A DNA stretch of 64,000 nt, from positions 4,712,001 through 4,776,000 of the forward strand of contig NC_052112.1 of NCBI RefSeq assembly GCF_012273895.1, written 5' to 3'. The DNA is from Zerene cesonia. Taxonomy: Eukaryota; Arthropoda; Insecta; Lepidoptera; Pieridae. Shown here piece by piece: positions 32,450 through 43,914 of this stretch. Position 1 is the first letter of the stretch, and each line of letters starts with the position of its first letter. The notes beneath the pieces are model-generated. The model was not told where the DNA came from. It saw nothing but the letters and a program-made list of their open reading frames with translations, and ran no database searches. The position numbers were made by a program, and so were the translations under genes.

Positions 32450-35147
32450 ATGCAGCAGGCAGTTGATCCACTCGCCACGACTAGCACCGTAAGTAATCTA
32501 CCTACTACTATAGCACCGTAATCTTAAAAGTAGTTTTACAAAATAAGATATATTTTTTTATACCTTCTTAGGTCATATTTTTTTAACAGATTTTTAAACT
32601 GATAAGGATTTTGAAAATGGATTTAAATAATTTTCAGTAAACTTAAATGCACACTTTATTATATTATTTTAATATAATGTACAATTTAGCCAGCGGCTGA
32701 ACCCATTAATGGGACGCCTTCGGAGGAGCCTCCGCGTCGACAAGGGCGGATCACCAATCAGCTACAGTTCCTTCAAAAAAATGTCATCAAGGCTGTGTGG
32801 AAGCATAAATTTGCATGGCCTTTTCATCAACCTGTAGATGCTAAAAAGTTAAATCTTCCTGTGAGTAAAATTTTTCAAATCTGCAGAATAATTATAATAC
32901 CATAAGCTTAAAGTCATTATTTCCATTTTTCTTTATTTCTAGGATTACCATAAAATAATAAAAAAGCCTATGGATTTAGGAACTATCAAAAAGAGGTTGG
33001 AATCTAATTATTACTACTCTGCTCAGGAATGTATTCAAGATTTTAACACAATGTTCACAAATTGCTATGTTTATAATAAGCCTGGTGAAGATGTAGTTGT
33101 AATGGCGCAAACTTTAGAAAAATTGTTCCTAAATCGGGTAAGTAAAAAATAGAAAATTAAAATGGAGCTTCATTAAATTTTTAAATTTTAATCTTTGTTG
33201 TACTACATTTCTTGTTATAATTGTAGATAGCGCAAATGGATAAAGAGGAGAAGGAAATAGAGGTGCCATCAAACAGTGGTAAGGGTACTGTAAAGAAGAG
33301 GTCTGGTGGTTCTACTGGTGGCGTGACCGCCAGTAGTGTGTCAACACCGACAGTCGGAGCGCGAAGTACGCCGGTTAAGGCGATCCCCTCAACGCCGCTC
33401 CCAGCTTTTGTCGGTTCGACCAACACTACTACGACACCAACGCTTACAGCGCCTGCAACCCCCCCTGCTACACATGTTGGACTCCCTCAACAGGTTAGAA
33501 ATTGCCTTGTCTCACAGTTATTTAAAGAAATGGTAAAAAAATCTATTGTAGTTAATTACTCATGACTATGCTATTTTATTTAAATGTAAGATTTAAAATT
33601 GTATTTAATATACACTATGTTAACAGGTGGCCACTCAACCGTCAAACTTCCATGTGACCCAAGCTGCACCACCTCCGGTGTCAACTATGCCAGCAGTTGC
33701 ACTGTCACAAACTCAACCAGCAAAGGTATATATTTAATCATTTTTCTGTAATTGCAAAAGTACAATATACAATAAATGATTTATTTAACTTTTACTAATA
33801 TATTGTAATGCATTAGGTTAAAAAAGGTGTGAAAAGAAAAGCTGACACTACAACACCTATGGGAAGTTCCTTTGAAGGAGGGTACACAACACCAACAATT
33901 GACCAGCAGGGTGGGCCAAAACCAGCTAAAATATCAACAAGACGAGAAAGTGGAAGACAAAAAAAGGTTTTAATTCTAAAAAAAAGAATTACTGACTCCT
34001 CGTTGCACTTCTTTATTACTTTGATGAATTTGTAATTTATCAATTATTTTATTTTTTAGACGGGTAGAGTTGGTGAAGATGGATTTAAAATGGGAGGTTT
34101 ATCACCAGGAGTGGGTGGTGCAAGTGCATCCCATCATACTGGTTTGACTCCTCAGCTGGCAAAGAGCAAAGAAAAATTATCAGATGCCTTAAAGAGTTGT
34201 AATGAAATTTTAAAAGAACTATTTTCCAAGAAGCATTCTGTAAGTCAAGTTTTTATTTATGTTTGACTTTTTATTGTTACATTTTTTATGAGTAATTCAC
34301 TTCTTTACATATTCAATTACAGGGTTACGCTTGGCCGTTTTATAAACCTGTAGATGCAGTGTTACTGGGTCTTCATGATTACTTTGACATTATTAAAAAG
34401 CCTATGGATTTGGGCACAGTTAAGAATAAAATGGATAATAGGGCATACAAAACAGCAGCAGAATTTGCAGCAGATGTTCGTTTAATATTTACAAATTGTT
34501 ATAAATATAACCCCCCTGATCATGATGTTGTAGCAATGGCCCGAAAGTTACAAGATGTATTTGAAATGAGGTAACATTTCTACTGTTTTTTTATTATATT
34601 TAAACTTATTATGGGATGTAATCTTTTACACCAATAAGTATCATTCAATGAAGTAAATGTTGTGTATCAACTTGTAATTAATATATTTTATTATTACTTT
34701 TTGAACATTTTTTTATAATAGATATCAACATAACTAATCTATTAAACCAAAATAAACAGTGTATGCACTGTTTATTTCCCTGCACTATTATTTATAAACT
34801 AAAATTTCATTTTGATAGGTATGCAAAGATCCCTGATGAACCAATACATGCAGGGGTACCTCACTTGGACAAGGGTAGCTCTGCATCCAGTTCCGAATCA
34901 GGCTCTGAATCAGATTCTGAATCTGACGATTCGGAAGAAGAAAGAAATAATAAAGTGAAATTACTTGAAAAAGAATTACTTGCTCTTCAAGAAAAAATGA
35001 GAAAGTTGGTTGAAGAATCAAATAATAAGAAGAAAGCAAAAAAGAAAATCAAAGAAAAGCAGAAGAAGCAAATTACTAATAGTGCTGTGCCTAAGACAAA
35101 TGCTGTGCCTGCTTATGCAAAAGTTAATAACATTGGAGATAATTTAG
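32450..35147 (+). CDS. fs(1)h: BET family double-bromodomain protein (fs(1)h / BRD2-4 type), 3' end missing
   Basis: Nine exons: 32450-32488, 32690-32860, 32943-33137, 33227-33493, 33627-33725, 33817-33966, 34060-34239, 34323-34570, 34819-35147. Phases agree and give 559 residues, still open at the last donor. Bromodomain 1 (about 38-138) has the WPF shelf at 56-58 and the acetyl-lysine-binding Asn115 (CYVYNKPGED). Bromodomain 2 (about 340-452) has WPF at 371-373 and Asn430 (CYKYNPPDHD). Between them is a Ser/Thr/Pro/Ala linker with a basic KKGVKRKAD. After BD2 come a Ser/Asp/Glu phosphorylation cluster, a predicted coiled coil (KLLEKELLALQEKMRKL) and a Lys-rich stretch, in the usual BET order. 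The ET domain should follow but is not found before or after the gap at 35354. Role: binds acetylated histone H4 and recruits transcription elongation factors. The donor of exon 6 (AAG|GTTTTA) is weak. Confidence 0.95.
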
Positions 35148-35353
35148 GTAAGTTGTCATATTCACTTCGTTTAAAATTTTTGTGCATAAAAAATAATTTT
35201 ACGTTGATTAAGATCTGTAGTAAAAAAATAAAAACAATGAATTTTTTTTGACCATATCTTTTAAATGAAGATTTTCTTGTCAGATTTGTGTTGCTAAAAT
35301 AGATGACATATGTATGGCTTTAACTAAAAGTAAAGATACTATTACACACACAC

Positions 35354-36353
35354 NNNNNNNNNNNNNNNNNNNNNNNNNNNNNNNNNNNNNNNNNNNNNNN
35401 NNNNNNNNNNNNNNNNNNNNNNNNNNNNNNNNNNNNNNNNNNNNNNNNNNNNNNNNNNNNNNNNNNNNNNNNNNNNNNNNNNNNNNNNNNNNNNNNNNNN
35501 NNNNNNNNNNNNNNNNNNNNNNNNNNNNNNNNNNNNNNNNNNNNNNNNNNNNNNNNNNNNNNNNNNNNNNNNNNNNNNNNNNNNNNNNNNNNNNNNNNNN
35601 NNNNNNNNNNNNNNNNNNNNNNNNNNNNNNNNNNNNNNNNNNNNNNNNNNNNNNNNNNNNNNNNNNNNNNNNNNNNNNNNNNNNNNNNNNNNNNNNNNNN
35701 NNNNNNNNNNNNNNNNNNNNNNNNNNNNNNNNNNNNNNNNNNNNNNNNNNNNNNNNNNNNNNNNNNNNNNNNNNNNNNNNNNNNNNNNNNNNNNNNNNNN
35801 NNNNNNNNNNNNNNNNNNNNNNNNNNNNNNNNNNNNNNNNNNNNNNNNNNNNNNNNNNNNNNNNNNNNNNNNNNNNNNNNNNNNNNNNNNNNNNNNNNNN
35901 NNNNNNNNNNNNNNNNNNNNNNNNNNNNNNNNNNNNNNNNNNNNNNNNNNNNNNNNNNNNNNNNNNNNNNNNNNNNNNNNNNNNNNNNNNNNNNNNNNNN
36001 NNNNNNNNNNNNNNNNNNNNNNNNNNNNNNNNNNNNNNNNNNNNNNNNNNNNNNNNNNNNNNNNNNNNNNNNNNNNNNNNNNNNNNNNNNNNNNNNNNNN
36101 NNNNNNNNNNNNNNNNNNNNNNNNNNNNNNNNNNNNNNNNNNNNNNNNNNNNNNNNNNNNNNNNNNNNNNNNNNNNNNNNNNNNNNNNNNNNNNNNNNNN
36201 NNNNNNNNNNNNNNNNNNNNNNNNNNNNNNNNNNNNNNNNNNNNNNNNNNNNNNNNNNNNNNNNNNNNNNNNNNNNNNNNNNNNNNNNNNNNNNNNNNNN
36301 NNNNNNNNNNNNNNNNNNNNNNNNNNNNNNNNNNNNNNNNNNNNNNNNNNNNN
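35354..36353. other. Assembly gap of exactly 1000 N
   Basis: The gap begins inside an (AC)n run, a usual place for assemblies to break. The round size suggests a placeholder, not a measured length. It cuts the BET gene after its ninth coding exon. Confidence 0.98.
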
Positions 36354-36412
36354 ATTAATGTAATACCCTTGTTTGAACAATACTTCATTTACATATAATA
36401 ATCTCTATCAAT

Positions 36413-36634
36413 CTGTATATATAAAAGTAAGTGGTGTTAGTTACACTATTTAACTCAAGAACGGATAAACCGATTTGGCTGAATATTAGTGCAGCAGTAG
36501 CTTAGAACCGGGGGAGGGACATAGGATATAAAAATCACATTTTATCCCGGAAATACCACGGGAATACATGCGAGGAAAACCCCGGGTCTATCTTTCCAGT
36601 GACTACGGACAAAGCCGCGGGCGGAAAGCTAGTC
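36413..36634 (+). repeat. Interspersed repeat ending GCGGGCGGAAAGCTAGT
   Basis: From TATATATAAAAGTAAGTGG through GGATAAACCGATTTGGCTG, CATTTTATCCCGGAAATACC and GGAAAACCCCGGG to CCGCGGGCGGAAAGCTAGTC. Related copies are at 38010-38205, 8250-8335 and (end only) 40484-40516. Confidence 0.7.
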
Positions 36635-37059
36635 TAAATATAAAGTCAAGCTTAGCATATATATATATATATATAATATACGTCTAAATTTTTTATTAAA
36701 GTTTCTAGAACACGCAGACCTTTTCTCCTTGAAAATATCAACAAATTACGTTGTGTCAAGCTTTTCTTCTACTACGTTTTACAAATTTATGGGCGGATTT
36801 AAAGAGCTTATCCTTTGGACTATATAAAAACAAAAAGATAAATCTTAGGTTATAATTAATGCAAGTGTCGTCGGCTTTATCTCAGCTCGCCTTCTTGAAC
36901 AATAAACGATAATTATGGAGACACCTGAAACTATATTATCTTGTGATTAATGGATGAAGTTGAATATAAAAATATGGAAGTCGAAACTATATTTTATGTT
37001 AGGTACACGTTATATCTTAATTAAAATTAATTTAATGATCATTTTTTATACCTTTTTAC

Positions 37060-37330
37060 TGTTTTTATCATCATCATTATCATTATCAGACTATATTAGT
37101 GTCTCCTGCACGGACATAGCCTTCGTTTGAGGGTTCAGCACAAAATTTATTATCCTCCTAATTGGTAACTTGATTTTGCACATGAAGGTTTCCTCACAAT
37201 GTTCTCTTGCTCTGCGTTCTCGCTTCTTCAAATTGAAATAACATTTTACCGTCGTCTGGTCTCGAACCCTCGGCTTGTCAACTTAAGTCTAAGCTCCTCA
37301 GCGCTGACCCACCACACTTATGTACAAATA
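37060..37330 (-). repeat. tRNA-type SINE with (GAT)n tail, minus orientation
   Basis: Plus-strand order: ATCATCATCATTATCATTAT, CTCCTGCACGGACATAGCC, AAGGTTTCCTCACAATGTTC, CTGGTCTCGAACCCTCGGC, then CAGCGCTGACCCACCACAC. On the minus strand this gives an A-box-like GTGGGTCAGCGC, a good B box (GAGGGTTCGAGACC), a body and a (GAT)n-like tail: a tRNA-derived SINE. Confidence 0.7.
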
Positions 37331-38009
37331 GAGGTACAAAACGTTTTTATATGTAAAAATGCTAAGAGATTATTTCATAAAAACTCGTTTGTACAAAAAC
37401 TATGGTGATAAACTTTTCAAGCAAGTTTGCTAAATCTCATTTGATTATTAAATATCACCATTGATTTTATAAATTAAATTAATATTTTATTACTATTCCC
37501 GTCAGTAAAGGAATCAATTCAAAACTTATTCTATATAGTAAACCCTTCAGCAGATAGAATAGGTAGCTGAATAGCGTCAGATATTCTTGAAGCGATTGAA
37601 GTTTAGAATAAATTCGTTTCACAGCGCTCACAAAAGCTCCTTCATATTCTGCTCTGACATGATAACGCACAGAATCAAGTCCGGGACAATTCAACTATCT
37701 GAAGCGACTTGAATAGCGCCAGCTCCTTTCGGCAAAGGTAGTCTCAGTTTGGGAAGTAACATCACGTACGATACCGTCTCTTATAAATGCTCATAAGGTT
37801 TCCCTGCCCGGGGATTTTACATTTAAGTCGAATAAACATATGCACCTTGTTTTCTGATTGAATTTTCATTGTGTTTCTAAATTAAAAGATAACACCGAAC
37901 GCGTCCAGTCTATCCGTAATATGCTTAAATATTATTAATAAAAATATAACAGTGATTAGAAATTATGTTTAGATTGGTGATTTTGCTTTTACTATAATTA
38001 ATATGAAAA

Positions 38010-38205
38010 GCTGAAGGGTTTTTGTTTGCTTGTTTTCTTGAACGCTAATCTCAGGAAATACTTGGCCGATTTAGATGAAATTTGATATAAATATAGTTTC
38101 CCAAGAAGGGCATTTAATAGTTTCCCGGAAATCTCATTGAAACGGTAACTATGCGGGGAAAGTCCCGGGGACTGTCTAAAGCCGTAGGCGAGAGGCTGGT
38201 CAAAG
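38010..38205 (+). repeat. Interspersed repeat, same family as 36413
   Basis: CTTGGCCGATTTAGATGAAA, GTTTCCCGGAAATCTCATTG, GCGGGGAAAGTCCCGGGG and AAAGCCGTAGGCGAGAGGCT in the same order as the copy at 36413-36634. Confidence 0.65.
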
Positions 38206-39844
38206 TATATTTAAATTAATAGACAGTGTGTTTCATTTATCTGAATTGCTTTTTTTCTGTTCAATTTTGCAATCTAATTGTAGTCAACACTTCGAAACAC
38301 TCATTTACCTAAATTTACATAAGTTGGTATTCTATAAATTTGAAATACAAATTTCACACCACAAACATAATGACATGGCATTTAATTGCATTGCAAATTG
38401 TAACGTGAAGTATTGCCTCGATAAAGTTCAAGATTTAACACCTTTGCGGCAGTTAATCTGTCATATATTTACATCAAGTTCTAATAATTTATCATAAAAA
38501 TTGAGAACTTGGTCATAAAAAAAGGTTTAAAGATTAATAGACGCGGCAAACGCCGCTTGTCACGTGGATAATAATATACCGAACTATATGGGGCGTGGGG
38601 TTTATAATGAAAGTAGCGACCCATGTTATGTTCTAGTACTAAAAGCTTTTAGAGCGATAAGGGTAATGGTCACTCGTTCAACTGCGGTCAACGACTAAGC
38701 TGAAAAAGAAGCTACCAACTAAATTCACAGGTTATCGAATGTCACTAGGGAGTTTAGCCGCTTAGGAGAATATTTTTCTGTGAAAAATTCATTCAGTTTT
38801 AGCGAAACTTGTGACTAATATAAGTCATTTCAATGTAGAACGAAAGAACTCTTAAAATATGTATTATTTTCTGTGAATTATATGCGAGTATTGGGTTGAT
38901 TTTATAAGATAAACAAGATATATTTGATCATAATAAAGCAACACTAACTTTTTTAGCTATTAAGTAATATTTAAAATAATTCTTTGTTTAATATGCGTCG
39001 TGTTACTGTTGACTGTTGCATTTTTTTTATTATATTTTAGTAATACTAATGACAGATGTTCATACCCTCCATCATTTTAAATTCAACTAGATCTTTTGGG
39101 TAAAATGACATTTATTAATTAACATTTTCGTTTTCGTTCATTTAAATCACTCGCTCCATATTACCGCTTTATCCCTTTCTGTTGATTTTCGGCAGCGAAA
39201 AAATACACGCATTTATTAAACGAATTAGCGTTGATTATGACCGTAAATTGTATTATTATTTAATGTAAGAACTTTATGTTATTTGTTCGATTGTTTATTG
39301 AGCACTTCTTGTTACTCTAGTTGAAAAACAGTCAAAAATCGCCGAACATTTACAATTTAAAACTACAGCTTTGTATCAGAGCTTCTATATCGTTAATTAT
39401 GATAATAAATAATTATATGCAAAAAAATCAAAGCTTAAAAATAAAACTTAATATTTTTTTTTACATCCGCTCAGTAGCCATAGCTATAGTGAACAATTGT
39501 ATTTTACCTATATTATTCATCCGCATTAAAAATAAAAATATAACCGAGTGAATCGAAAAGTCCAAGGAAATTATAAAGCCCAAGTTTCACATTAAAATGG
39601 AATGGCCATTATAAGAATTATTTTAAAATTTATTTTGTTTCTAAATTTACTTTAAAAAAATAAGGAATACTAATTGTATAAAATGAATAAGGAAACATTA
39701 ACAAACAAAATTAAAACACAAACAACATAAATACAACATTTAAAATACCGATACCACCGATATAATATATTACTATATCTGATACTATCTAAAGCTGTAT
39801 CTCTGTAATGCGGCAAAGATTTCACACGAAAACTTATGGTTTAA

Positions 39845-40075
39845 ATCTTCCCTCTTCATGTTTAGGTAGCAGTCGGCTACGTTTAATATAGCCGGGGAAT
39901 TCGGGTCGGTGGACGAAATGCACTGTGCCCCTTGTTTCTGTACCCATCTAGCTAGTCGACTCGAGCTCCAGTTTTACGGAGGCATTTGAGGGGACGCCCG
40001 CCTCGCGCCGTCCCCTTTCCGCAACATTATCGAAATCGCAACACTCCATCCCTCCAAAATAAACATTTGAAGATT
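39845..40075. other. Isolated GC-rich block of unknown nature
   Basis: About 230 bp with many CpG, including TAGCCGGGGAATTCGGGTCG, CGACTCGAGCTCCAG and GGGACGCCCGCCTCGCGCCG, inside very AT-rich surroundings. No ORF, tRNA fold or other copy in the window was seen. It could be part of a transposable element, an rRNA-like fragment or a distal promoter. Confidence 0.35.
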
Positions 40076-40483
40076 CTAAGTTTGTTTAGAGCTACTATTA
40101 TGTTCTGTTGATACTATCTAGTGAGTGGATTATCGCGCTATAGACATCGTTTTGTATTGGTGAGTTTAATGATGTGAAAATCTGCCGGTTCACGCCGAAA
40201 CCATTATTTTTTATTATCTCATAACAAACAAAACGCCTAATTTAAAACAAAAGATTTAACAATCATTTCCATTAATTCAGATGGTGGTTTTTTAAAGAAA
40301 TACCTTAAAATCTATCGTAGGTATCAACAATTTTAAAATGCATTTTAAGCCTTCTGCTTATTAGCAAATTGGGTTTCGGCATAACGAAAAGTACTGGTGG
40401 TAAAATTTTATTATTTCATTGTGTTTCATTTTAATCGAAGCATTGATATTATTATATTTTGAATGAATATACCATACCGTTTG

Positions 40484-40516
40484 ATCCGCGGGCGAAACTG
40501 CGGGCGGAAAGCTAGT
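40484..40516 (+). repeat. Terminal fragment of the GCGGGCGGAAAGCTAGT repeat family
   Basis: TGATCCGCGGGCGAAACTGC followed by GGGCGGAAAGCTAGTT, the same end as the copy at 36413-36634. The body of the element is not recognisable upstream. Confidence 0.55.
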
Positions 40517-41851
40517 TCTCTATCTCGACTATACCCAAATACTACTTATAGTGAAATTTATTTTCAATAATAATTTTAAAGATATTCAATAAGAAATCTA
40601 TAAAAACATTGATTATAAACGGAATTAGATATGCAACACAACATATATCAATAACATGATATCCGCAATACCTAAATATAAAATAATAATTACTGGAACC
40701 TCACGGTGGATTTTTTAAATGTTTGTAATACAACCCTATAAATTAAAAAAAAAACATTACGAATAAATAGGGAGAAAAAGCTTAGTCTGCAAAATTATAT
40801 TGACTACATCAAATTACAGAGGAGAAAGAGAGAACTAAATAAGGGCGTTGAGTAATTTAAAAGAGAAAGATATAAATTTGAAAAGAGCATTTGCCGTTAC
40901 GTTGATAGCAGAATAAATTTTAAAATGAGGTTATCGGTGAACTGGATTCTCGTTTCAAAGACACATGTATACTTTTTAATGAAACAGGCGGGAGTTTTAC
41001 GGCTGGCGGGATCCACAATCCTCACCTGTAAGCTTATATAAATTAGTTTCAAACATTTTGCAGAATCCTTCTGAATTCAATGATTTTTATTATACTATAG
41101 CATAAAAATTTAAATGAAATTATCTGAAATACGTTATTTTATGATTGTTAGAAGCGGATAAAATTTCCATGATTTTCCAAAAGTACTTTTTTATACTACC
41201 TTAGGTCATCAATACGCCACAAATACTGAACAAGACGCCAATAAAGACTCCATTTTATTGGTTTTATCTCCTTCGTAAAAAGTAACTAGAACGAATATAA
41301 AAGGTAAATAAAATAATTGAGAAAATATCTGTTTGGTAATATGAGAAAGTCAGTAAATTGTCTGCAATATAAAAATAAAGTAACAAATATGAATTTAAAA
41401 ATCCTATACTTTTGTGCTTTTGAGGGTCGCGGTTGGTTGAAAATAAAATTTCGTTTACTTTATTGACAATTCTGTCATTGCAACTTGTACAGATACTCTT
41501 TTTTACTTTTGGTACTTTCTACGAGTTAATTTAACCTTTTGGAATTTTTAATTTAAATGAGACTGAAGCAAGCAAGAGAGAATTTAATTCCGGAGAAACT
41601 TTACTATGGAAAAGGTAAGTCGCTAACAGCTAATGTAATAAAATATGCTTGTCAACAACGGATGCCTTGTCTGAGGATACTGTGGAATTGCAGGAAATGG
41701 TCGGTATTTTGTTTAACGCGAGAAAATGGGTTCAGCTGGGCGACAATATTGCAATATCGTAACAAACACCCGCATTTTTCTTAAATCTCTACGATCCAGC
41801 AACAATATTAACGAAATAAAGAACTTTAAGTATTTATATAATGTGTAACAA

Positions 41852-41960
41852 ACTCAAACATTTATTTAATCAATAAGACTTCCTATAGAAGTACTTTTGA
41901 ATCTTCATATTACACAGTTAGAACATTTACCACCGGTTCGGAAAACAGTTTACAGTAAAT
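41852..41960 (+). repeat. Interspersed repeat, 'CAAACTCAAAC...CCGGTTCGGAAA' family, copy 4
   Basis: AACAAACTCAAACATTTATT, AAGACTTCCTATAGAAGTAC, TTTTGAATCTTCATA and CATTTACCACCGGTTCGGAA in the family order. It ends a few bases after GAAAACAGTTTA. Confidence 0.65.
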
Positions 41961-41998
41961 TCTTTCACCCTTGAATATATCGTGATCCCTGCTGTAAG

Positions 41999-42000
<2 letters not shown>

Positions 42001-42040
<40 letters not shown>
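42001..42040. repeat. (AT)20 microsatellite
   Basis: A pure dinucleotide run directly before the possible retroelement end at 42040. Confidence 0.95.
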
Positions 42041-42043
<3 letters not shown>

Positions 42044-42343
42044 GGAGTACCCTCTTAGATATTAACGAACGCAAGTGCATGACTCACGAGTTGCGCTTGG
42101 ACATGGCCGTAGCAGCGTGCGGGCATTCAAGTATTGGAGCTCGTGCCGAGCGGACGTGTCTGTTCGAGTCCCGATATAATTTTGCTATATAAAGTACAGT
42201 AAAGTGAATTTGTGATTTTTAATAATTATTGTGGGTTTGAATAAAAGTGTGAAATTCCGTTTGTGTCTTTTGATGCTCGAAGTTACCCACGATGCCCAAT
42301 GTGGAACACATAACCAGCCCACTGAGCCCTATATTCCAGCCTG
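42040..42343 (+). mobile_element. Possible 5' end (LTR-like) of a retroelement cut by the gap
   Basis: Starts TGTCGGAGTACCC directly after the microsatellite. It is GC-richer than its surroundings, has a tRNA-like GTTCGAGTCCCG, a TATA-like GCTATATAAAG at about 42184 and then a short open frame (from 42292) that enters the gap. This layout fits the promoter end of a retroelement, and repeats commonly cause gaps. No second terminal repeat or protein domain is visible, so the call is tentative. Confidence 0.3.
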
Positions 42344-43343
42344 NNNNNNNNNNNNNNNNNNNNNNNNNNNNNNNNNNNNNNNNNNNNNNNNNNNNNNNNN
42401 NNNNNNNNNNNNNNNNNNNNNNNNNNNNNNNNNNNNNNNNNNNNNNNNNNNNNNNNNNNNNNNNNNNNNNNNNNNNNNNNNNNNNNNNNNNNNNNNNNNN
42501 NNNNNNNNNNNNNNNNNNNNNNNNNNNNNNNNNNNNNNNNNNNNNNNNNNNNNNNNNNNNNNNNNNNNNNNNNNNNNNNNNNNNNNNNNNNNNNNNNNNN
42601 NNNNNNNNNNNNNNNNNNNNNNNNNNNNNNNNNNNNNNNNNNNNNNNNNNNNNNNNNNNNNNNNNNNNNNNNNNNNNNNNNNNNNNNNNNNNNNNNNNNN
42701 NNNNNNNNNNNNNNNNNNNNNNNNNNNNNNNNNNNNNNNNNNNNNNNNNNNNNNNNNNNNNNNNNNNNNNNNNNNNNNNNNNNNNNNNNNNNNNNNNNNN
42801 NNNNNNNNNNNNNNNNNNNNNNNNNNNNNNNNNNNNNNNNNNNNNNNNNNNNNNNNNNNNNNNNNNNNNNNNNNNNNNNNNNNNNNNNNNNNNNNNNNNN
42901 NNNNNNNNNNNNNNNNNNNNNNNNNNNNNNNNNNNNNNNNNNNNNNNNNNNNNNNNNNNNNNNNNNNNNNNNNNNNNNNNNNNNNNNNNNNNNNNNNNNN
43001 NNNNNNNNNNNNNNNNNNNNNNNNNNNNNNNNNNNNNNNNNNNNNNNNNNNNNNNNNNNNNNNNNNNNNNNNNNNNNNNNNNNNNNNNNNNNNNNNNNNN
43101 NNNNNNNNNNNNNNNNNNNNNNNNNNNNNNNNNNNNNNNNNNNNNNNNNNNNNNNNNNNNNNNNNNNNNNNNNNNNNNNNNNNNNNNNNNNNNNNNNNNN
43201 NNNNNNNNNNNNNNNNNNNNNNNNNNNNNNNNNNNNNNNNNNNNNNNNNNNNNNNNNNNNNNNNNNNNNNNNNNNNNNNNNNNNNNNNNNNNNNNNNNNN
43301 NNNNNNNNNNNNNNNNNNNNNNNNNNNNNNNNNNNNNNNNNNN
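42344..43343. other. Assembly gap of exactly 1000 N
   Basis: Same round size as the first gap. Its left edge is the possible retroelement end at 42040-42343. Confidence 0.98.
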
Positions 43344-43914
43344 TGACAGATTCGAAATTCAAATGTAATATTTTTTTATAATTAAGTGTAACAGTATTTA
43401 TGGCCAGACTAAGTATAAAAGGACAAAGAAGTGCAGAGATTTAATAGTTTTTAATTAAAAGTGTTAATTGTAATTTTCTTGTTCATCTTTCATTAACCAA
43501 ACCAATTTTAAATTTAAATCACCTTACGTATTTCATTAGAGAAAATGAATTTGTGCAAACAGATGTCTTTTCCTAAATAGCATAACAATCATAAAATGAG
43601 ACTCGACTCAAACAAACCCTAACTATTCGCTTATACTATAAAGGTATACAATATACTCGTACATGCATTAATAAACGTGTGCAAATAGACTGGTGCTATG
43701 CTAATTCTAACTAGTGATTAATTCAGTTTGAATGGAGTGTGGCGGGTGTGTGTCTCGGGTCATTGAAGGCTAATCATTTAAATTGCTTTTAAAATAAAAC
43801 AGAAGAAACTGTTGCGACTTGACTTAGGAAACAGGATATATAAGAGGAAGAAAAGCATGTTGCTAATTATAACACGAATTTCAATATTCAAATTTCTTTA
43901 TTACTAGCATAAAT

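Larger units (their letters stand above)
38206..42000. other. Gene-free interval between the two gaps
   Basis: No exon with family similarity was found. The content is AT-rich DNA with a GC-rich block at 39845-40075, a repeat end at 40484-40516 and a repeat copy at 41852-41960. The 6-kb contig 36354-42343 has no gene tying it to either neighbour. Confidence 0.55.

Noticed and set aside
35280..36388. Long open frames over the first gap
   Set aside because: They consist of N read through as unknown residues. The same applies to the frames over 42231-43368.
41557..41784. 75-codon plus-strand frame
   Set aside because: No family similarity, no splice context, and it is followed closely by a repeat copy.
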